The notes beneath the pieces are model-generated. The model made no database searches, was not told the origin of the DNA, and was given only the letters and a program-made list of their open reading frames with translations. A DNA stretch of 13,217 nt from Candidatus Shapirobacteria bacterium (lineage in GTDB: Bacteria > Patescibacteriota > Microgenomatia > VGLL01): positions 1 through 13,217 of the forward strand of contig VGLL01000016.1 in NCBI GenBank assembly GCA_016866735.1, read 5' to 3'. The position numbers and the translations under genes are program-made. This document shows positions 1 to 6,323 of this stretch, in pieces. Each line of letters opens with the position of its first letter. The stretch's first letter is position 1.

Positions 1-1539
1 GCTCAGGGTGGGGTGCTGGAGTGGTCTAACAGGCTGGTCTTGAAAACCATGCGAGGCGCAAGTCTCACGGGGGTTCGAATCCCTCTCCCACCGCCAGTTG
101 GGAAATGTCTTTGTTGGCTCGCCCTCTGCGAGGGCTCGCCAGCCAATTTTAAGCGCAAATTGGAATTTTTTATCTTTCAAAATGAAGTTCGAGCCGATAT
201 TTTTTAGGAATGCTCGGATTTCTTGATTGTCGCTTTGCGACAAAAGAATTTTGGCTTGGTTACTGGCTAAAATCATTTCTTTCATCGGTTCGAACCAATT
301 ATTTCCTTTTTGTTCAAAATCTTTAATTTTCTGTTGAATGTCCAACTTCTCATTGAGGAGTTTTTGTTTTTTCTGTTGATATTCTTCGGGCTCAATGCCT
401 TTTCCGCCAATAAACAGATCAAGCAGATTTTCGGCTTTGGCGTCAATATCCGTTTTCTTGTCTTGGAGATTTTGAACAAAAACTTTCGTTTCCTCTTTTG
501 CCTGTTCCCGTTCTTTGTTTATCTCGGCAAGCATATTTTCTGCCCAGTCGTCAGGCAAAGAAACTTTTTGAATAATTCCTTTCATCTGTTCAACAAGTTT
601 TTCTTCCCGCAAATATTTTTCATTACAAGGTTGCTTTTTCTTGGTGCAACGATAATAGTGGTGTCCTTTTTGTTTTTCGGCAGTTATGAAGCAATCGCAA
701 TTTCCGCATTTCATCAATCCCGAAAAAGCAAACTCGTGTTTTCGCTTGCGTTTCTTTTTCCCTCGATTACTCATTACTTGTTGAACAGAATCAAAAAGTT
801 TCTTGGAAATAATTGGCTCGTGTGTTCCGTCATAAATTTCACCGTTGAAAGAAAATATTCCGTAATAGATCGGATTTTGCAAAAGTCGCTGGACACAGGA
901 AACGGAAAGAACATTGCCTTTGTAGCTTCTTAGCCCCGCTTGATCCAAAACTTTAGCAAGGGCTTTCAATGTGTATTCTCCAGTTGCGTAAAGTTCAAAT
1001 GCTTTTCTGACAAATGGTGCTTTTTCGCTATCAATATCAATCGCCCTTGTTTTTGGATTATTTGAATACCCAAGCGGGGCAAAGCTTGGCCAAATTCCTT
1101 TTCGCAGTTTTGCCCGATGACCTCGTTTGATATTTTCGCTTAGATTGTCGATGTAATACTTGCTTTGACCAAAGGCAATGTTCATCATGAATTTTCCTTG
1201 TGGCGTGCTGTCAAACCAAAATGTGGGAAATTTCAAATCTTTAATCTTTCCTGTGTCCAGCAGATATATGATTTTTCCTCCGTCTATTGAATTTCTAGCC
1301 AGTCTGTCCGGATGCCAAGCCAAAATTCCTTGGGCTTCGCCCTTTTCAATCCGAGCAAGCATTTCGCCGAACACAGTTCGGCCAGGTTCTTTGGCAGTTT
1401 TTGCCTCGCAAAGCGAGGCGACGATTTCAAGTTTTTCTTTGGCGGCAAATTCTTTTAGCTCAGCAAGCTGAGCTTCAATACTTAAAACCTGTCTTTCTTC
1501 GCTATCCGTTGATTTTCGAGTGTAGATAAAATATTTCAT
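1..1539 (-). CDS. Large serine recombinase / integrase, open at the left window edge
   Basis: This is site-specific DNA recombinase, probably the integrase of the element next to tRNA-Ser. It reads 513 codons on the minus strand without a stop up to base 1. Residues 1-140 form the resolvase catalytic domain: YTRKS with nucleophile Ser10 and Arg8, and PDRLAR (78-82) with the catalytic arginines. Residues about 150-255 form the recombinase domain (APLGYSNN, LLQNPIYYG). A zinc ribbon follows (C278, C281 or C283, C298, C305), then a coiled-coil-rich tail (about 330-415). An AAGGAG Shine-Dalgarno (1545-1550) lies 5 nt before ATG 1539, the clearest start signal among the main genes. The true C-terminus is not in view: residues 483 onward are translated from the antisense of the tRNA gene. 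Two palindromes lie in frame (encoding ASLCEA near residue 43 and RALAEGEP near 470). It could be intact or a C-terminally altered copy. Confidence 0.9.
   Translation of the reverse strand, partial: MKYFIYTRKSTDSEERQVLSIEAQLAELKEFAAKEKLEIVASLCEAKTAKEPGRTVFGEMLARIEKGEAQGILAWHPDRLARNSIDGGKIIYLLDTGKIKDLKFPTFWFDSTPQGKFMMNIAFGQSKYYIDNLSENIKRGHRAKLRKGIWPSFAPLGYSNNPKTRAIDIDSEKAPFVRKAFELYATGEYTLKALAKVLDQAGLRSYKGNVLSVSCVQRLLQNPIYYGIFSFNGEIYDGTHEPIISKKLFDSVQQVMSNRGKKKRKRKHEFAFSGLMKCGNCDCFITAEKQKGHHYYRCTKKKQPCNEKYLREEKLVEQMKGIIQKVSLPDDWAENMLAEINKEREQAKEETKVFVQNLQDKKTDIDAKAENLLDLFIGGKGIEPEEYQQKKQKLLNEKLDIQQKIKDFEQKGNNWFEPMKEMILASNQAKILLSQSDNQEIRAFLKNIGSNFILKDKKFQFALKIGWRALAEGEPTKTFPNWRWERDSNPRETCASHGFQDQPVRPLQHPTLS
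7..93 (+). tRNA. tRNA-Ser (anticodon UGA)
   Basis: Class II tRNA. The acceptor strand GGTGGGG (7-13) pairs with the strand at 86-92, with one G-U pair at the bottom. The D stem is CTG/CAG. The anticodon loop CTTGAAA (39-45) has anticodon TGA at 41-43. A long variable arm follows, then a T arm with loop TTCGAAT. G93 is the discriminator and CCA is encoded at 94-96. The outermost anticodon-stem pair (C-T) is mismatched; all other stems fit. The whole gene is antisense to the open reading frame of the recombinase on the other strand, and its 3' end is the apparent attachment site of the neighbouring element. Confidence 0.93.
89..177. repeat. 89-bp inverted repeat, arm 1 (tRNA end and recombinase 3' end)
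   Basis: By eye every base of 89-177 is identical to the reverse complement of 1607-1695. The arm begins inside the tRNA acceptor stem (CACCGCCA) and continues through the 3' coding part of the recombinase. It contains a nested hairpin, TTGGCT...AGCCAA (114-146) around GCCCTC-TGC-GAGGGC (121-135). Perfect identity suggests recent copying or gene conversion. Confidence 0.9.
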
Positions 1540-1554
1540 AATTACTCCTTAAAA

Positions 1555-1879
1555 ATTAAAAATGAAAATTCGGGAAGCCTGCTTTTGGCCAGAGCCCCTT
1601 CGGGGCAAAGATAAAAAATTCCAATTTGCGCTTAAAATTGGCTGGCGAGCCCTCGCAGAGGGCGAGCCAACAAAGACATTTCCCAACTGGCGGTGTGCTT
1701 TTGAAAAAATTCGAACTGATTTCGCCCAAAATTTGTAGGGCGGGCGGAATTCCCCCCAGACCCCCCTTCCGCCCGCCCGCAGAAGCGACCCTTTCGGATT
1801 GAAAAACCGCCAAAGAACCTGAAAAAATATCGTCTCGAACTTCATTTTGGGCCAAAAGCAGGCTTCCCTCATTTTTAAT
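1555..1879. mobile_element. 325-bp element with inverted ends made of rearranged recombinase and att pieces
   Basis: The ends are inverted repeats: ATTAAAAATGA (1555-1565) matches 1869-1879, and a 19-bp arm at 1572-1590 (core GAAGCCTGCTTTTGGCC) matches 1850-1868. Inside, in order: palindrome GCCCC-TTC-GGGGC (1594-1606); an 89-bp copy of the recombinase 3' end running into ACCGC (1607-1695, inverted to 89-177); a 112-bp copy of the hairpin end module (1690-1801, inverted to 4513-4624); a piece of the recombinase at 1802-1821 (gene positions about 1384-1403, one mismatch); and a piece at 1822-1849 matching 178-205 with one mismatch. The recombinase segments are circularly permuted: gene positions 177 and 178, adjacent in the gene, lie at opposite ends here. 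The junction at 1690-1695 resembles a joined circle (attP-like). No protein-coding gene is supported here. Confidence 0.75.
1738..1778. repeat. GC-rich hairpin with G-rich loop (copy A, inverted)
   Basis: Twelve-base arms GGGCGGGCGGAA/TTCCGCCCGCCC flank a loop that on the minus strand reads two runs of six G. It is identical, inverted, to 4536-4576 and related to 5969-6008. The G-strand also has four or more G-runs and could fold as a G-quadruplex. Confidence 0.8.
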
Positions 1880-1949
1880 TGAAGAAAAAGATGATACATG
1901 TTAGTATATAAATGTGAGTTATAGATAGCCATCAACATAATACTAACAT
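1879..1949 (+). promoter_or_regulatory. Probable promoter and paired operator of the XRE gene
   Basis: A perfect 10-bp inverted repeat, ATGTTAGTAT (1898-1907) and ATACTAACAT (1940-1949), has arm starts 42 bp apart, about four helical turns. The second arm ends three bases before ATG 1953. A possible -35 TTGAAG (1879-1884) is 17 bp from TAGTAT (1902-1907), which lies in the left arm, so a bound repressor would cover both the -10 and the start. The operator symmetry is seen directly; the promoter boxes are weaker. Confidence 0.6.
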
Positions 1950-1952
1950 AGT

Positions 1953-2171
1953 ATGGAAGAAATGAAAAGCAAATTAGAAACCATCGGATCAAAAATAAAG
2001 GCTTGGCGTAAAAAGAAAGATTTAACACAAGACGCATTAGCTAAAAAAGCGGATATGCCGTATACAACGCTTGCCAAGATAGAGTCAGATGTAATCCAAA
2101 ATCCTTCTTTGCAGACAATCACAAAAATAGCAGAAGGATTAGGCATTTCTTTAGACGAGTTAGTCAAATAA
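1953..2171 (+). CDS. XRE-family helix-turn-helix regulator
   Basis: A 72-residue protein, almost only an HTH_3/Cro-C1 domain. It has the usual order of helices: IGSKIKAWRKKKDLTQDALAKK, then the recognition region MPYTTLAKIES, then NPSLQTITKIAEGLGISLDELVK. There is no second domain for ligand or oligomer binding, so it is the minimal DNA-binding type. The start could be ATG 1953 or ATG 1962 (fourth codon); neither has a well-placed Shine-Dalgarno. It lies 5 nt before the UvrA-like gene and is surely co-transcribed with it. The inverted repeat directly upstream suggests autorepression, so that the pair is switched on together. The inducing signal is not visible. A broken relative of its C-terminus occurs at 5016-5075. 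Confidence 0.9.
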   Translation: MEEMKSKLETIGSKIKAWRKKKDLTQDALAKKADMPYTTLAKIESDVIQNPSLQTITKIAEGLGISLDELVK

Positions 2172-2176
2172 TCGCT

Positions 2177-4441
2177 ATGAATACACACAAAAGCATAAAA
2201 ATTATTGGTGCTAGGGAAAACAATCTAAAGAATATCAGTCTTGAAATTCCGAGAAACCAAATTACTTGTCTTGTTGGCGTTTCGGGATCGGGAAAATCCA
2301 CAATTGCCTACAACATTCTTTATAGCGAGGGTCAACGTCAATTTTTGGAATCCGTTAGCACTTACGCCGCAAGACTTCTAAAAAGAACGCAAAGGCCAGA
2401 TGTAGACGATGTAACCAATCTTTCCCCGACAATTTCGATAGATCAAAAACAACTACGAGGAAATCCCCGCTCTACAGTTGGAACTGCAACAGAGATTTAT
2501 ACTTATTTACGGTTACTTTTTTCTCGTTTTGGTTCTGTCCCCAATCTTAGCGCAGGTCACTTCTCTTTCAATAATCCAAAGGGGGCTTGTCCCAAGTGCA
2601 AAGGAGTGGGGCAGGAATTTACAGTTGACCCTACGACAATAATTGATTTTGAAAAATCTCTCGCAGAAGGTGCCGTAAATCATAACAATTACAGACCTGG
2701 AAATAGGCTATATAACATCATCGGATCGTCGGGGAAAATAGATATAAACAAACCGATAAAAGATTTTTCTAAGGACGAGTTGTTTTTCCTTTTATACACT
2801 CCTCGGATTGAACTTAGTAATCAAGATCAAGGTTTCGTTCAAAGGTTTAGCCACGAAGGAATAATAACTAGATTAATAAAACGGGCTGGGGATTTAAGAG
2901 GAATTTCAGAGAGGAAGGAAAAGACAGACAAACCCTATTTGGTGCAACAACCTTGTTCTGACTGTTTTGGTGGCAGATTAAAAAAAGAAATCCTTCAGTC
3001 AAAAATAAGAGAAAAAAGTATCGGTGACTATTCAAATATGGAGATAACCAAGTTTATTGACGAAATTAGTCAATTTAAGGTTTCAGAAGCTCATGAGCTA
3101 ATAAATAGAATTCTTGAAACATCAAAATGTTTAGCCGATGTAAAACTTGGTTATTTAACCTTGAATAGAAGTTTAGACACATTGTCAGGTGGAGAAGCCC
3201 AACGACTAAAACTAGCCAGAGAAATGGGTAACAACTTGATTGAAATGATATACATTTTGGATGAGCCAACATCGGGATTGCATAGCCACGATTGCGAAAA
3301 TATTATCAATATAATCAAAAATTTAAGGGATAAAGATAATACAATAATTGCCATTGAACATGATGAAAAGATAATGAAGATTGCCGATTATTTGGTTGAG
3401 TTGGGACCCAAAGCCGGGAAAAGTGGGGGCAAGATCATTAGTTCCGGCAACATTAACGATCTGATAAATGATAGCAATTCCGTAACGGGTAGGTACCTAA
3501 AAAATAATAGATTGCTTCAAATAAATCAAAATAGAAGAAAGCCGACCGACTATCTCGAAATTCAAAACGCTAATGTAAACAATCTTAGGAATATCAATTG
3601 TCGTGTTCCTCTTGGTTTATTGTGTGCCTTTACTGGAGTTTCGGGTTCGGGTAAGAGTTCCCTTTTGATTGATGTATTCGCAAACAAATTTAGGGATAAA
3701 GTAATTGTTATTGATCAAAAGGCAATGTCTGGAATGGCACGGGGTAACAGTGCAACTTACATCGGTATTTTTGACAGAATTAGAGATTTGTTTGCAAAAG
3801 AAAACAATGTAAGCAAATCAATTTTTTCATTTAATAGCAGTGGAGCTTGCCCTGATTGTAAAGGACTTGGTTACAAAAAAATTGATATGCATTTTATGGG
3901 AGATGTTACCGTAAAATGCGAAACTTGTTTGGGCAAGAGATACAAAGAAGAAACATTGACCTACAAATATAAAGGTAAAAATATCCATGAAGTGCTAGAG
4001 ATGACAATAGACGAGTCTTTAAGTTTTTTTGATGACGAGATTATCAAGCACAGAGTCGAAACCTTGGTAAAAGTGGGATTGGGTTATCTTGAACTTGGGC
4101 AAAGCCATGACACTTTTTCAGGTGGAGAAGCACAAAGATTGAAGTTGGCTAGCCAACTTCACAAAAAAGGCGAGATTTATATTCTTGATGAACCAACTGC
4201 GGGTTTACATTTTGCTGACATTGAAAAATTACTCAATCTGCTTAACGAACTTGTGGAAAATGGTAATACCGTACTTGTCATTGAGCATAACATGAATTTT
4301 ATTAGAAACGCCGATTGGATTATTGATTTGGGACCTGGTGGAGGAAATGAAGGCGGGGAAATCGTTGCTGAAGGAACCCCTGAGTCTGTTGCTGAAAATA
4401 AAAATTCGTTTACAGGTCAATATTTAAGAGAGATAATATAA
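2177..4441 (+). CDS. Short UvrA-like ABC ATPase (DrrC/UvrA2 type)
   Basis: Tandem ABC ATPase of the UvrA family, cytoplasmic and DNA-associated. Of 754 residues: Walker A GVSGSGKS 34-41, zinc cysteines C138/C141 and C260/C263, signature LSGGE 336-340, Walker B LDEP 361-364, H395. The second half has Walker A GVSGSGKS 487-494, zinc cysteines C558/C561 and C581/C584, signature SGGE 648-651, DEP 671-673, H704. All nucleotide-site motifs are intact. Repair UvrA is about 940 residues; this one is about 190 shorter, fitting the UvrA2/DrrC-like group, which lacks part of the inserted domains, including the region contacting UvrB. Known relatives (DrrC of daunorubicin producers) protect DNA from intercalating drugs; here that role is inferred from family and context. 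It starts 5 nt after the XRE stop with no clear Shine-Dalgarno. Its TAA stop overlaps the start of the end module. Confidence 0.88.
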   Translation: MNTHKSIKIIGARENNLKNISLEIPRNQITCLVGVSGSGKSTIAYNILYSEGQRQFLESVSTYAARLLKRTQRPDVDDVTNLSPTISIDQKQLRGNPRSTVGTATEIYTYLRLLFSRFGSVPNLSAGHFSFNNPKGACPKCKGVGQEFTVDPTTIIDFEKSLAEGAVNHNNYRPGNRLYNIIGSSGKIDINKPIKDFSKDELFFLLYTPRIELSNQDQGFVQRFSHEGIITRLIKRAGDLRGISERKEKTDKPYLVQQPCSDCFGGRLKKEILQSKIREKSIGDYSNMEITKFIDEISQFKVSEAHELINRILETSKCLADVKLGYLTLNRSLDTLSGGEAQRLKLAREMGNNLIEMIYILDEPTSGLHSHDCENIINIIKNLRDKDNTIIAIEHDEKIMKIADYLVELGPKAGKSGGKIISSGNINDLINDSNSVTGRYLKNNRLLQINQNRRKPTDYLEIQNANVNNLRNINCRVPLGLLCAFTGVSGSGKSSLLIDVFANKFRDKVIVIDQKAMSGMARGNSATYIGIFDRIRDLFAKENNVSKSIFSFNSSGACPDCKGLGYKKIDMHFMGDVTVKCETCLGKRYKEETLTYKYKGKNIHEVLEMTIDESLSFFDDEIIKHRVETLVKVGLGYLELGQSHDTFSGGEAQRLKLASQLHKKGEIYILDEPTAGLHFADIEKLLNLLNELVENGNTVLVIEHNMNFIRNADWIIDLGPGGGNEGGEIVAEGTPESVAENKNSFTGQYLREII

Positions 4442-4624
4442 AAAGAATTCGCCGCCAAACCGAGCGAAGCTCGGAGTTCCGCTAAAAGCGGAACGAAAAA
4501 CTTGAAATCGTCCAATCCGAAAGGGTCGCTTCTGCGGGCGGGCGGAAGGGGGGTCTGGGGGGAATTCCGCCCGCCCTACAAATTTTGGGCGAAATCAGTT
4601 CGAATTTTTTCAAAAGCACACCGC
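4441..4624 (+). mobile_element. Element right-end module, copy B
   Basis: It begins at the last base of the UvrA-like stop codon. Bases 4441-4459 and 4495-4512 match the recombinase coding strand (minus 1420-1455, residues about 30-40, KEFAAKEKLEIV). Between them sits a 35-nt insertion made of two palindromes, CCGAGC-GAA-GCTCGG (4460-4474) and GTTCCGC-TAAAA-GCGGAAC (4476-4494). Bases 4513-4624 are identical to the reverse complement of 1690-1801 and contain the GC-rich hairpin (4536-4547 with 4565-4576) with loop GGGGGGTCTGGGGGG. The module ends in ACCGC (4620-4624), as does the tRNA-Ser 3' end. Confidence 0.75.
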
Positions 4625-4697
4625 AACGTAAGAAATTGCATGACAATTTCAACGTTGCTGGAGCGTTGAAATTTATGGAATAAATTTCTTACGCTGC
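4623..4697. repeat. Nested inverted repeats (two-stem palindrome)
   Basis: The outer arms 4623-4637 (GCAACGTAAGAAATT) and 4683-4697 match at 14 of 15 positions. Inside, AATTTCAACG (4645-4654) pairs perfectly with CGTTGAAATT (4664-4673) around a 9-nt loop. The outer arm sequence also occurs at 7583-7597, directly after the second tRNA-Ser. It overlaps the end of the ACCGC module and ends 5 bp before the GIY-YIG start, so it may also shape that gene's translation. Confidence 0.85.
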
Positions 4698-4702
4698 CGC
4701 CC

Positions 4703-4963
4703 GTGTTCTATTACGTTTATATTCTCCAAAGTCAAAAGGATGAAAGTTTATATATTGGTTATACTTCTGATTTAATGAAGAGATTTCAATCACATAATGC
4801 AGGAGAAAATGCAGCCACAAAGCCATTTAGACCGTATAGGCTAATTTTTTATGAAGCGTTTCTAAATAGGATAGATGCTAAAAACAGAGAAGAGTATTTG
4901 AAGAGTGGCTATGGGGGAAGAACGATTAGAGGTATGCTAAAGAAGTATTTCGAAGGCACTTAA
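4703..4963 (+). CDS. GIY-YIG domain protein (UPF0213/YhbQ-like)
   Basis: An 86-residue single-domain GIY-YIG nuclease-fold protein. The first motif appears as YVYIL (4-8) and the second as YIGYTSDLMKR (17-27, Arg27). PYRLIFYEAF forms the central strand, and NREEYLK (61-67) carries the likely metal-binding Glu63 or Glu64. The expected catalytic positions are therefore present, but members of this small family are poorly characterised and the substrate cannot be told from sequence. The start is GTG 4703, which gives the usual N-terminus (MFYYVYILQS); there is no upstream ATG and no clear Shine-Dalgarno. It follows directly on the nested palindrome at the end of the first element, so it is either cargo of the second unit or a resident gene next to an insertion point. 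Confidence 0.85.
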   Translation: MFYYVYILQSQKDESLYIGYTSDLMKRFQSHNAGENAATKPFRPYRLIFYEAFLNRIDAKNREEYLKSGYGGRTIRGMLKKYFEGT

Positions 4964-5015
4964 ACTACGGCGAAAATCGCCGCGTTACCGCAACAACGCC
5001 GTTTAAATTTGCAAA

Positions 5016-5075
5016 GTGAATTTATTGCGCCTTGCCAAGGGCCTTGGTGTTTCGACAGAAGATTTGTTAAAATAA
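5016..5075 (+). pseudogene. Remnant of an XRE regulator C-terminus
   Basis: Nineteen codons followed by TAA read VNLLRLAKGLGVSTEDLLK. This closely follows the last helices of XRE proteins; compare ITKIAEGLGISLDELVK at the end of the regulator at 1953-2171. An in-frame stop lies upstream (5004-5006) and no helix-turn-helix part remains. The DNA differs from the intact gene, so it is an older relative rather than a fresh copy. Its position just before the membrane-protein gene mirrors the place of the intact regulator before the UvrA-like gene. Confidence 0.55.
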
Positions 5076-5094
5076 TAATTAACTAACTAAAAAT

Positions 5095-5889
5095 ATGGAA
5101 CAGGAAATAAATCAACAACAATTGAGTCAGCCCGAACAAAAAAGTGGAGGGAAAATGAAAAATTTAATTTTAGTAGGTGTTATCAGTTCTATTTTGGGTG
5201 CTTTGATTGTGGGAGGAATAGTTTATCTTGCGTTAAACAATTCATATTCAGTAAAACAAACACAGCTCAATAATCAAATATCTGTACTTCAAAATCAGAT
5301 TGAAGCACTAAAAAAGCAAAACGAAGTTTCCCAACAATCACCGACACCAAAGCAAGCGCACCCAAGCACCAGCGATAATACTATTGGCTGGAAAACATAC
5401 GAGAATAAAGAAATTGGGTTAAGTTTTAGATACCCGACTAATTATGGTGATTTTCAAGTATCTATTAATAATGGCGAAACGGGCAAAAAATTTACAGGTG
5501 GCTTTCAGAACAATAAATATTTTTCTATTGGTGGAATTACGGCAGACTTTACAGCCGGTCGGTCGGGGTACTTCTTAGATTTCGTAAAATATTTATATGA
5601 AGGTGGAAAATATTATCACCTTATGGCATTAGATAAAAGATGGCTGGTAGAACCAATCAAGACAATAACTGTGGATGATCAGAAAGTATTGATTGTAAGC
5701 GGCGATAGTTATGTAGAAGAAAGAAATGTAGAGGGCCCTACTATAAATCCGGGTCCAAATAGTGGCGCTCTTATAAATATGCCTAGTACAGGTGAATTTA
5801 AAGGAGTAGCGGTTTGGAATTCTGATAAAAAAGTTTTACCACAAAGTGATTTCGAAGAAATTATTAAGACTTTCAAATTCACGAAATAA
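5095..5889 (+). CDS. Single-pass membrane-anchored protein of unknown function
   Basis: A 264-residue protein with a short Gln-rich cytoplasmic N-terminus (1-20) and one membrane segment (about 23-47, LILVGVISSILGALIVGGIVYLAL within it). A coiled-coil stretch follows (about 53-78, repeated QLNNQI/LQNQIEALKKQ), then a Ser/Pro/Gln linker (79-97) and an external domain starting GWKTYENKEIGLSFRYP. That opening is common in exported proteins of Patescibacteria, often annotated PsbP-like or hypothetical; the assignment is from memory of the pattern only. There is no signal-peptidase site, so it should stay anchored facing out. A Met at residue 21 (MKNLILVG) is a possible later start. No clear Shine-Dalgarno precedes ATG 5095. 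Its stop codon overlaps the start of end module C, just as the UvrA-like gene does with module B. Confidence 0.8.
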   Translation: MEQEINQQQLSQPEQKSGGKMKNLILVGVISSILGALIVGGIVYLALNNSYSVKQTQLNNQISVLQNQIEALKKQNEVSQQSPTPKQAHPSTSDNTIGWKTYENKEIGLSFRYPTNYGDFQVSINNGETGKKFTGGFQNNKYFSIGGITADFTAGRSGYFLDFVKYLYEGGKYYHLMALDKRWLVEPIKTITVDDQKVLIVSGDSYVEERNVEGPTINPGPNSGALINMPSTGEFKGVAVWNSDKKVLPQSDFEEIIKTFKFTK

Positions 5890-6095
5890 AGAATTTGCTG
5901 CCAAAGAAAAACTTGAAATCGTTCTTTTCGTTTCTGCTTCCCGCCTGTTCGTCGGGTAGGCAAGGCGAGGCGGGTGGAAAGGGAGTTCGGGGGGAAATTC
6001 CTCCCGCCGAGCCAATCGCGCGCAAAATCAGTTCGCCTCGGACAAATTTACTTCGTAAATTTTACGGGGTAAAGATTTTTTCAAATACACACCGC
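5888..6095 (+). mobile_element. Element right-end module, diverged copy C
   Basis: Bases 5888-5922 match the same recombinase segment as module B but without the 35-nt palindrome insertion. The GC-rich hairpin is kept: GGCGGGTGGAA (5969-5979) pairs with TTCCTCCCGCC (5998-6008), one T-T mismatch, around a loop with GGG and GGGGGG runs. Next, CAAAATCAGTTCG matches copy B, then about 39 nt are extra here and contain the palindrome AAATTTAC-TTC-GTAAATTT (6044-6062). ATTTTTTCAAATACACACCGC resumes the match and ends in ACCGC (6091-6095). The retained architecture with diverged bases suggests an older end of the same element family. Confidence 0.7.
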
Positions 6096-6323
6096 TCTTC
6101 GGTAGGCTCAGGGCGAGCGTGGCAAGCGCCCCCACCCGCTTGCCGTGCCATCTTGGAGTTTACCCTAAGCGCAGCCGAAGGGCTCTACCTTCGGCCTCAC
6201 TTATTTTTTGCGCGCGCGACTTTCTCGCCCGAAGGGCGAGAAAGGAATTATTTTTAACTGTCCTTGCCCCCCGCCCATGCGCGGTTAAACAAATTTACTC
6301 CCTAAATTGTATCAAAAATGAAT
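6096..6323. other. Gene-free mosaic of small palindromes
   Basis: No supported gene. It holds a REP-like phrase (AGGCTCAGGG, 6106-6115, also before both tRNA-Ser genes), GGCAAGCG/CGCTTGCC (about 6121-6146), CCGAAGG/CCTTCGG (about 6175-6195), and a strong 10-bp hairpin TTTCTCGCCC-GAA-GGGCGAGAAA (6221-6243). The open frames crossing it are GC-rich translations of these palindromes. Confidence 0.6.

Noticed and set aside
310..933. 207-codon plus-strand open frame rich in Phe and Leu, and a further one at 1178-1471
   Set aside because: Both are the antisense of the serine recombinase, whose minus-strand frame has clear catalytic and zinc-ribbon motifs.
1549..2037. Minus-strand frames of 99 and 162 codons
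   Set aside because: They translate the rearranged repeat element and run into the XRE promoter; the same peptide stretch recurs after the first tRNA because the DNA is repeated, not because it is a gene.
2177..4441. Annotation as the standard repair gene uvrA
   Set aside because: About 190 residues too short, paired with a dedicated regulator and located in a mobile region.
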